This document shows, one piece after another, positions 1-4,643 of a stretch of 11,523 nt of DNA. A program made the position numbers and the translations under genes. The stretch spans positions 1 to 11,523 of the forward strand of contig JACQFO010000125.1 of the NCBI GenBank assembly GCA_016200025.1, written 5' to 3'. Origin of the DNA: Nitrososphaerota archaeon (GTDB taxonomy: Archaea > Thermoproteota > Nitrososphaeria > Nitrososphaerales > Gagatemarchaeaceae). The notes under the pieces were generated by a model. That model was not told where the DNA came from and searched no databases. It saw nothing but the letters and a program-made list of their open reading frames with translations. How positions within the stretch are numbered: the first letter of the stretch is position 1; each line of letters begins with the position of its first letter.

Positions 1-500
1 AGAGTCGCAGAGTTGTCCTTCAGATTGATGTAGAACTGCGAACTTCCGCCGACGCCAGCACCACTGCTGGCCATCCCCAGGTACCCCTTGTAGTTGTGAA
101 GAGTTGAATTGTATTCGAATGGGACCCCGACACCCGAGTCCCCTTCGCCCCAGTGCGCTCGGTCTCCTCCGCCGCCCCTTGTGTTGGGGTCGCCGGTCTG
201 GATTACGAACCCCGGTTCGATTCTGTGCCACACCAAATTGGTGTAGAAACCCGACTCTGCGAGACTGACGAAGTTGGCTACAGTCCTCGGAGTGGCCGAA
301 GCGTAGAGCTCGACCTCGAAGGACCCCATGCTGGTGTCTATCCTGGCGTATTCCACGCTTTTTGGGGCCGACAATCCGGAATTATATAGGTACCAGCCGG
401 TTGCCACCACAAGGACTACCACTACCATGCCGGCGGCTGCGTAGGCCCAGGTGTTCCTTCCCCGCCTTCTCCGCCCTGGCTTGTTGACCAACACGCTCAC
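1..500 (-). CDS. Membrane-anchored cyclophilin-type peptidyl-prolyl cis-trans isomerase (C-terminus cut by window edge)
   Basis: Translating the minus strand from GTG at 500 gives an open frame of 166 residues running off the window. After a short Arg-rich N-terminus comes one hydrophobic segment (AAAGMVVVVLVVATGWYLY, about residues 21-40), a signal anchor that would place the catalytic domain outside the membrane. The rest matches cyclophilin: DTSMGSFEVELY, TPRTVANFVSL, WHRIEPGFVIQTGDP with the catalytic Arg, and GYLGMASSGAGVGGSSQFYI. The family catalyses cis-trans isomerisation of X-Pro bonds and helps protein folding. The domain's last third lies outside the window. GTG 500, GTG 494 and TTG 491 are all possible starts; a TATA-like stretch at 518-524 would place transcription near 495 and so favours a leaderless GTG 494. 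Divergent from the Alba gene. Confidence 0.9.
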   Translation of the reverse strand, partial: MSVLVNKPGRRRRGRNTWAYAAAGMVVVVLVVATGWYLYNSGLSAPKSVEYARIDTSMGSFEVELYASATPRTVANFVSLAESGFYTNLVWHRIEPGFVIQTGDPNTRGGGGDRAHWGEGDSGVGVPFEYNSTLHNYKGYLGMASSGAGVGGSSQFYINLKDNSAT

Positions 501-517
501 GCCTCATGAAGCGGCTG

Positions 518-524
518 AAATATG
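518..524 (-). promoter_or_regulatory. TATA-like element for the cyclophilin gene
   Basis: An A/T-rich heptamer (CATATTT read on the minus strand) lies about 21-26 bases from the candidate GTG starts at 500 and 494, the spacing expected for a leaderless archaeal transcript. Inferred from position only. Confidence 0.4.
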
Positions 525-554
525 ATTCGGTCGGGCCCTTTGCCAGAGGGTAGG

Positions 555-561
555 ATTTATA
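555..561 (+). promoter_or_regulatory. TATA-like element for the Alba gene
   Basis: ATTTATA is preceded by purines (AGG) that could serve as a BRE. Its centre is 30 bases upstream of GTG 588, predicting a leader of about 4 nt. Confidence 0.55.
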
Positions 562-587
562 GCCTGAATGCGTGAGGAACGTCTATC

Positions 588-872
588 GTGTCTGAAGAGA
601 GGAAGACGGACATCGTCGGCCAATCCAAACCCCTGCTGAACTACGTCACCGCCTGCATAACCATGTTCAACGGCGGCGCGAAGCAAGTGGTCCTCAGGGC
701 CCGGGGCGAGGCGATCAACGTGTCGGTGGAGGTGGCTCAGATGCTCAAGAAGCGCTTCATGAGCAACGTTGAGATCTCCAACATCAAAATTGACGGTGAG
801 AACGTCACCTCAAGAGACGGAAGGCAGTTGAACCTGCCCGTCATCGAGATAGAGCTCTCCATACCCCAGTAA
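588..872 (+). CDS. albA: Alba DNA/RNA-binding chromatin protein
   Basis: This 94-residue protein has the usual Alba length and hallmarks: an N-terminal IVGQSKPLLNYVTAC (the family's V-G-x-KP-x-x-NYV, including the lysine that is acetylated in Sulfolobus Alba), then a Gly-Ala step, VVLRARGEAINVSVEVAQMLKKRF (ARG.AI..AV motif) and a C-terminal LPVIEIELS strand. Alba dimers coat DNA and RNA in many archaea and shape the nucleoid. The start is GTG 588; the TATA-like element at 555-561 predicts an almost leaderless mRNA, so no ribosome binding site is expected. The gene is divergent from cyclophilin and followed by its own-promoter aminotransferase gene. Identification is firm; whether it acts mainly on DNA or RNA here cannot be read from sequence. 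Confidence 0.93.
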   Translation: MSEERKTDIVGQSKPLLNYVTACITMFNGGAKQVVLRARGEAINVSVEVAQMLKKRFMSNVEISNIKIDGENVTSRDGRQLNLPVIEIELSIPQ

Positions 873-880
873 GTATTTTA
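873..880 (+). promoter_or_regulatory. TATA-like element for the aminotransferase-RPA transcript
   Basis: GTATTTTA begins immediately after the Alba stop codon (870-872). Its centre is about 34 bases before ATG 911, predicting a leader of roughly 8 nt. Confidence 0.5.
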
Positions 881-910
881 GCCCGACGAACTTGGCGGGC
901 CCAGGTTCCT

Positions 911-2263
911 ATGAAGGTCAGGAGATTCGCCAAAGTGGGCGGAAGGCTTCCTGGACCGAAAGCGGCGGCAGTGGTCGCGAAGACTGCGAAATATCTCTCC
1001 CCTTCAATCTCCCGCTTCTATCCCCTGGTGGTCGACTCAGCCCATGGGACCTTGGTGAAAGACGTCGACGGGAACCAGTTCATCGACTTCGCGGCGGGCA
1101 TCGCGGTGCTCAGCACGGGGTCGACCCACCCAAAGGTCGTGCAGGCCATCGAAAGGCAGGCTGAGAAGTTCGTCCACTTTTCATACACCGACTTCTACTA
1201 TGAAAACCTCGTAGAGCTCACAGAGAACCTTGTTTCTAAGGTGCCAGGCAAGTTCCAGAAGATGGCCTACTACGGCAACAGCGGGGCTGAGGCCATCGAG
1301 GCGGCGATGAAGCTGACCCGGAACTACACCAGGCGACCGCTCTACCTTGCTCACACTGGCGCCTTTCACGGGAGGACGATGGGCTCCCTGACACTCACCG
1401 CAAGCAAGCCCATCCAGAGGAAGGGGTCCCTCCCCTTGGTCCCGGACGCTGTCCACTTTCCGTTCCCATACTGCTACAGGTGCCCGTGGAAACAGACGTT
1501 CCCTGAGTGCGACTACTACTGCGTGGATTACTTCAAGGAGCAATATCTGGAGAAGTTCGTCCCCGTAGACGAGATTGCCGCGTATTTCTTCGAGCCCATA
1601 CAGGGAGAAGGCGGCTACGTCGTGCCTCCGCCGGAGTACTTCAAGAAGATGGAGTTCCTGCGGAAGGAGGGCGTGCTGTTCGTCTCTGACGAGATTCAGA
1701 CTGGAGTGGGAAGGACGGGCAAGTTCCTGGGAATCGAGAACTTCGGGGTAGTCCCAGACCTGGTCACCATCGCCAAGGGCATCGCCTCCGGACTTCCTCT
1801 CGGCGTGATGGTCGCGAGGGCGGAGATCATGAGAAGCTGGAAACCCGGCCAGCATGCTTCGACGTTCGGGGCGAACCCGGTCGCGGTCGAGGCTGCGCTC
1901 GCAACCTTGGAGATTATGAAGTCTGAGCGGTTGATGGAGAACGCGAGAAGGTTGGGAGGGAAGGCGATGAAGAGGCTCATGGAAATGAAAGAGCGATACG
2001 AAATCGTCGGGGACGTGAGAGGCCTTGGGTTGTTCATGGGAGTGGAGATCGTCAAGGACAAGCGAAGCAAGGTCAGAGGAGAAGAAGAGGCGAAGGAGAT
2101 CATGGACTACTGCTTCCGGCAGGGACTCCTGGTGATCATGGCAGGGAGGAACACGCTCCGGGTCATCCCTCCCTTGACGGTCTCGGAGGATGAGATGGAC
2201 GAAGGGCTCGAGATCCTCGAGGAAGGAATCGCCGCGACCAACTCCAGGGTCAAGCGAGGCTAG
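911..2263 (+). CDS. Class III PLP-dependent aminotransferase (acetylornithine/4-aminobutyrate family)
   Basis: A 450-residue fold-type I PLP enzyme. Visible landmarks are GNSGAEAIEAAMKL (phosphate-binding turn, residues 122-135), AFHGRTMGSL (151-160), EPIQGEGGY (228-236), SDEIQTGVGRTG with the pyridine-nitrogen Asp at 260, and TIAKGIASGLPLG with the Schiff-base Lys at 289. The long insert with four cysteines (YCYRCPWKQTFPECDYYC, 187-204) is typical of an archaeal GABA-aminotransferase-like subgroup. Related archaeal enzymes include ornithine aminotransferases and, in Pyrococcus, amino-acid racemases, so the substrate and even the reaction type are not settled. ATG 911 is supported by the TATA-like element at 873-880. 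The stop is only 3 nt before the RPA-like gene, so the two are probably co-transcribed; no biochemical link is apparent. Confidence 0.9.
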   Translation: MKVRRFAKVGGRLPGPKAAAVVAKTAKYLSPSISRFYPLVVDSAHGTLVKDVDGNQFIDFAAGIAVLSTGSTHPKVVQAIERQAEKFVHFSYTDFYYENLVELTENLVSKVPGKFQKMAYYGNSGAEAIEAAMKLTRNYTRRPLYLAHTGAFHGRTMGSLTLTASKPIQRKGSLPLVPDAVHFPFPYCYRCPWKQTFPECDYYCVDYFKEQYLEKFVPVDEIAAYFFEPIQGEGGYVVPPPEYFKKMEFLRKEGVLFVSDEIQTGVGRTGKFLGIENFGVVPDLVTIAKGIASGLPLGVMVARAEIMRSWKPGQHASTFGANPVAVEAALATLEIMKSERLMENARRLGGKAMKRLMEMKERYEIVGDVRGLGLFMGVEIVKDKRSKVRGEEEAKEIMDYCFRQGLLVIMAGRNTLRVIPPLTVSEDEMDEGLEILEEGIAATNSRVKRG

Positions 2264-2266
2264 GCC

Positions 2267-3664
2267 ATGTATGACTTCGAGACACTCGTAGGCGAACTGC
2301 TCCAGAACCGGCCCGAACTGACAAGAGAAGAGCTGTTGCGTCGAATCGAAGACAAGAAGCAGAAAGTGGGAGCTGGGTATCTCACAGACCAGGGCGCCCT
2401 CTTCCTGGTCGCAGGCGAGCTTGGCGTCTCCCTACGCAAGGACGAAGGCACTTCCGACCTGACGCTGAAGGACCTGTACATAGGGGCGAATGATGTCACA
2501 GTGGTCGCAAGGGTGCTGGCAGTATACCCCACCGCGACCTACAACAAGAAGGACGGTGGGACAGGCAAGTACAGGAGGCTCGTCCTCTTCGACGGGAACC
2601 AGACCGTGAGGATGACTCTGTGGGAGGAGGGTGCCGAGGAGGTCGAGAAGAGAGGGATCGCCACGGACGTGCCCGTGAGGATCGTGAGCGGCTACGTCAA
2701 GCAAGGACTCGATGGGAAGCCGAGCCTGAACCTTGGGCGGCGTGGGAAGATCGAAGTCGTATCCGACGAGAAAGTCTCGGCGAAGCTCGTCCCGCTTTCC
2801 TCCGTCACCGAGAAGCTGCCGAACCTGTCCCAGGAGAAGCAGTTCGTGGCCTTCGAGTGCCGGGTCACCTCGGAACCCCGCTTCAGCGAATTCGTAAGGG
2901 CTGACGGCTCGTCTGGTTCGTTGTTCCAGTTCGGTGCCGCAGGTGAGGGTGGCAAGGGAGAGGTCAGAGGCGTCGTGTGGAGCCCCTCTGCAAGGCCCGA
3001 GCTGAGGAAGGGCCAGAAGCTCGTGATAACGAACGTAAAGGCGAGGCGCTCCTCCAGCGGCGAGTTCGAAGTCCACGGCGATGCGGGGAGTTCTATGACG
3101 CTCAAGCAGCCAGAGAAGACCATGTTGAGGGTTGCGACAGCGGTCGACGGGCAGACGAAGGTGTTGCTGGCCCTGGACAAAACGGGAAGGGTCGTAGAGG
3201 TCCAGGTCGGAGAGGGGGTCGAATCGCGGCGTGCAGGAGATGTAATCGCAGTGATGCCCAACGGCGAGTCCGAGGGGAAGGTCTACTGCTCAGACCCGGA
3301 TTCGTTGAAGCTGGCGAAGGACGACTCTTTCCCGGGCTTGGAGGACCTGGCCACGAAGCTACGGGACGTCAAGGACGAAGGCCACAAGATCATGGTGGAA
3401 GTCATAGCCCTGTCTCAGGGGAGCGTGGATGAAGTCCAGCTCAAAGATGGGAGCACAGTGAAGAAGGGAGAGTTGGTGGTCGGAGACGACACGGGCGAGA
3501 TGAAGCTGGTCGCGTGGAGGGAGCTCTCTGGAAAGGTCACCGGCGTCCAGCCCGGAGAGAGGCTGAGGTTCGTCGGGGTCACCCCGAAGCCGATGAAGAT
3601 GGGTGGGCGGGTGCTCGAGGCTTCGTACGTGACCGTGGTGGAGCGGCTGAGGGGGCGAGCCTAG
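2267..3664 (+). CDS. RPA-like single-stranded-DNA-binding protein with several OB folds
   Basis: This 465-residue protein has a helical N-terminus (residues 1-60, MYDFETLVGELLQNRPELTREEL then GALFLVAGELGV) followed by OB-fold repeats. The clearest OB is about 70-165 (LYIGANDVTVVARVLAVYPT ... VRMTLWEEGAEEV), with a second about 190-280, a weak one about 285-345 and a good C-terminal one about 370-460 (GELVVGDDTGEMKLVAWREL). This arrangement is that of archaeal replication protein A, which coats single-stranded DNA in replication, recombination and repair. Only two cysteines are present, so the C-terminal zinc finger of euryarchaeal RPA41-type proteins is absent. ATG 2267 follows the aminotransferase stop by 3 nt. 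It ends at a CTAG shared with the convergent small membrane-protein gene. It is a plausible single-strand-binding partner for the polymerase operon in this window (inference). Confidence 0.85.
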   Translation: MYDFETLVGELLQNRPELTREELLRRIEDKKQKVGAGYLTDQGALFLVAGELGVSLRKDEGTSDLTLKDLYIGANDVTVVARVLAVYPTATYNKKDGGTGKYRRLVLFDGNQTVRMTLWEEGAEEVEKRGIATDVPVRIVSGYVKQGLDGKPSLNLGRRGKIEVVSDEKVSAKLVPLSSVTEKLPNLSQEKQFVAFECRVTSEPRFSEFVRADGSSGSLFQFGAAGEGGKGEVRGVVWSPSARPELRKGQKLVITNVKARRSSSGEFEVHGDAGSSMTLKQPEKTMLRVATAVDGQTKVLLALDKTGRVVEVQVGEGVESRRAGDVIAVMPNGESEGKVYCSDPDSLKLAKDDSFPGLEDLATKLRDVKDEGHKIMVEVIALSQGSVDEVQLKDGSTVKKGELVVGDDTGEMKLVAWRELSGKVTGVQPGERLRFVGVTPKPMKMGGRVLEASYVTVVERLRGRA

Positions 3665-3819
3665 GCCTTGGTGCGTCTCAGAGCCTCGTACTCGTAGACG
3701 AAGATCACGACCAGACCCACGATGAAGAGGACGATCATCGTCGTGCTGAGGAAACTGTAGTAGCTGCTAACGTCCAGAAACGGAAGGCGCAATCTTTGGC
3801 TCCGACTTCGGCGTCTCAT
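3661..3819 (-). CDS. Small single-pass membrane protein, function unknown
   Basis: Read from ATG 3819 this is 52 residues: a basic stretch (RRRSRSQRLR), SSYYSFLSTT, one strongly hydrophobic helix (MIVLFIVGLVVIFVYEY) and a charged tail ending RRTKA. The helix and tail look genuine for a tiny integral membrane protein. The start is uncertain: a TATA-like CTTATTAT at 3820-3827 would place transcription near 3798, favouring TTG 3792 (43 residues), while ATG 3738 gives only 25. Its stop codon overlaps the RPA stop at a CTAG. It sits 36 nt downstream of the tRNA-Met on the same strand, so read-through is possible. I do not recognise the family. Confidence 0.5.
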   Translation of the reverse strand: MRRRSRSQRLRLPFLDVSSYYSFLSTTMIVLFIVGLVVIFVYEYEALRRTKA

Positions 3820-3827
3820 AATAAGCG
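3820..3827 (-). promoter_or_regulatory. Possible TATA element for the small membrane protein gene
   Basis: CTTATTAT on the minus strand lies about 30 bases upstream of TTG 3792, which would be the start of a near-leaderless transcript. It lies between the tRNA-Met 3' end and ATG 3819. Confidence 0.35.
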
Positions 3828-3854
3828 TTGCTGGGCTACAGCAGGAACCAAGAG

Positions 3855-3999
3855 TGCCGGGGGCGGGACTCTCGTTTCCAATTCGAGCCCGCGATCTCCG
3901 AGGACCCGTGGCCCTCTTCGGATCTCGCATCTTGACCGATTATGAGTTTCGCCGCACTGGCGTGCCCCGACGCAGTAGGCCAAGCTGTGCTACCCCGGC
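3855..3999 (-). tRNA. tRNA-Met(CAT), elongator type, with four predicted introns
   Basis: On the minus strand, acceptor GCCGGGG (3999-3993) pairs with CCCCGGC (3862-3856), with A73 at 3855 and no encoded CCA. The D-arm is 3990-3972 and the T-stem is GCGGG/CCCGC. Removing four BHB introns gives a 76-nt tRNA with anticodon stem TCGGA/TCCGA, loop CTCATAA (anticodon CAT, 3944-3942), variable loop AGATC and T-loop CTCGAAT. Introns: 3966-3948 at 30/31 (19 nt, central helix CGTC/GGCG, inner helix GCAC/GTGC); 3940-3924 at 37/38 (17 nt, helix CTCA/TGCG with one mismatch); 3915-3896 at 45/46 (20 nt, CCGA/TCGG, then a 5-bp hairpin); 3881-3869 at 59/60 (13 nt, CTCG/CGAG). Each cut falls after the second base of a 3-nt bulge. 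D-stem pair 13-22 is C-C. A tRNA-Ile2 with modified C34 is the alternative identity. Confidence 0.85.
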
Positions 4000-4021
4000 A
4001 CGGGGCAGACGCCGCCCCATT

Positions 4022-4031
4022 GAGATTAAAA
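4022..4031 (-). promoter_or_regulatory. TATA-like element for tRNA-Met
   Basis: On the minus strand the element reads CTTTTAATCT. Its centre is about 28 bases upstream of the tRNA-Met 5' end at 3999, the right distance for transcription starting at or just before the tRNA. Confidence 0.6.
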
Positions 4032-4055
4032 GACTCGCGGAGCGTCCGGGGAGGA

Positions 4056-4074
4056 GGTCCGAATCGGTCGGACC
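4056..4074. repeat. Perfect 7-bp inverted repeat between the two divergent tRNA genes
   Basis: GGTCCGA (4056-4062) and TCGGACC (4068-4074) form a stem around a 5-nt loop. It lies midway between the TATA-like elements of tRNA-Met (minus) and tRNA-Thr (plus). A related TCGGTCGG string recurs at 4064-4071 and 4099-4106. It could be a protein site or simply GC-rich chance structure. Confidence 0.45.
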
Positions 4075-4082
4075 GACTTCAA

Positions 4083-4092
4083 CGATTAAAAA
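4083..4092 (+). promoter_or_regulatory. TATA-like element for tRNA-Thr
   Basis: CGATTAAAAA is centred about 29 bases before the tRNA-Thr 5' end at 4117. It is the only A/T-rich run in the neighbourhood on this side. Confidence 0.6.
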
Positions 4093-4116
4093 CCGCACTC
4101 GGTCGGTCTCCGAAGG

Positions 4117-4208
4117 GCCGCGGTAGCTCAGCTGGTTAGAGCGTTGCCTTGGTAAGGCAAAGGTCGTGAGTCCGAAACAAAAGTGCGGATATCTCACCCG
4201 CGGCTCCA
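4117..4208 (+). tRNA. tRNA-Thr(GGT) with a 15-nt intron in the T-loop
   Basis: Acceptor GCCGCGG (4117-4123) pairs with CCGCGGC (4198-4204); the D-arm is GCTC/GAGC; anticodon stem TTGCC/GGCAA encloses TTGGTAA with anticodon GGT at 4151-4153. The T-stem GTGAG (4166-4170)/CTCAC (4193-4197) encloses 22 nt in place of 7. Those 22 nt form a BHB: TCCG (4171-4174) pairs with CGGA (4186-4189), with 3-nt bulges AAA (4175-4177) and TAT (4190-4192). Cutting after the second base of each bulge removes 4177-4191 at position 59/60 and leaves a 7-nt loop TCCGAAT. Discriminator U73 (4205) fits archaeal tRNA-Thr, and CCA follows at 4206-4208, which may be encoded or chance. C55 is unusual. Confidence 0.93.
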
Positions 4209-4217
4209 TCGAACAAG

Positions 4218-4222
4218 TTTTT
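4218..4222 (+). terminator. T5 tract after tRNA-Thr
   Basis: Five T residues begin 10 nt after the tRNA-Thr 3' end. Oligo-T runs on the non-template strand terminate archaeal RNA polymerase; five is marginal, so read-through into the PPOX gene is possible. Confidence 0.35.
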
Positions 4223-4249
4223 CCCGTGGCATCCCGCTACTGGGCGCGA

Positions 4250-4636
4250 ATGAAGGCCCTTTCTGCCGCACAGCTGAAGTTCCTGAAGGACCACGAACTC
4301 TGCAGGCTCGCCACTGCGACCAAGGACGCCCGGCCGCACGTCGTGCCGGTCATCTATGCCATGGATGGCGAGTACATCGTCATTGCGGTCGACTATGGGA
4401 CCAGGAAGCTAAAGAACCTGAAGGAGAACCCGAAGGTGGCGCTCGTAGTCGACGAGTACAGGCCCAACAGGGGCCTCATGGTCGAGGGAGACTGCGAGAT
4501 ATTGGAACGGGGGAAGGAGTACCTGCGCCTCCTGCAGATACTCTTCGACAGGTTCGTCTTCTACAGGCGGGACCCCTGGGGCGAAGGCGAGTCCCCGATA
4601 CTGAAGGTCAGGCCCACCAAGGCAGTCATGTGGTAG
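4250..4636 (+). CDS. Pyridoxamine 5'-phosphate oxidase (PPOX) superfamily protein, probably FMN- or F420-binding
   Basis: From ATG 4250 the product is 128 residues with a split-barrel PPOX pattern: LKFLKDHELCRLATATKDARPHVVPVIYAMDGEYIVIAVDYGTRKLKNLKENPKVALVVDE, then GLMVEGDCEILERGKEY and ILKVRPTKAVMW. The order (helix, R-L-A-T, P-H-V-V-P-V, T-R-K-x-x-N-L) is that of small F420- or flavin-dependent reductases and oxidases; the substrate cannot be inferred. An upstream in-frame GTG at 4226 would add 8 residues. Further extension to 4166 is impossible in practice because it would read through the tRNA-Thr T-arm. It lies 41 nt downstream of that tRNA and converges on the polymerase gene with a 7-nt gap. 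Confidence 0.8.
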   Translation: MKALSAAQLKFLKDHELCRLATATKDARPHVVPVIYAMDGEYIVIAVDYGTRKLKNLKENPKVALVVDEYRPNRGLMVEGDCEILERGKEYLRLLQILFDRFVFYRRDPWGEGESPILKVRPTKAVMW

Positions 4637-4643
4637 CGGCCTC

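Noticed and set aside
153..389. Plus-strand open frame over the cyclophilin region
   Set aside because: Antisense of a convincing cyclophilin; no motif of its own.
3820..3930. N-terminal extension of the small membrane protein up to 3930
   Set aside because: It reads through the 3' half of the tRNA-Met gene and gives an Arg/Pro/Ser-rich segment with no protein character.
3898..3970. tRNA-Met folded with one 37/38 intron using TCGGG paired to CTCGG as the anticodon stem
   Set aside because: It leaves C at position 33 and no sensible anticodon; the four-intron model gives U33, anticodon CAT, a fully Watson-Crick stem and BHB motifs at each junction.
4166..4249. N-terminal extension of the PPOX protein
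   Set aside because: It would translate the T-arm and acceptor of tRNA-Thr; the protein fold begins after ATG 4250.
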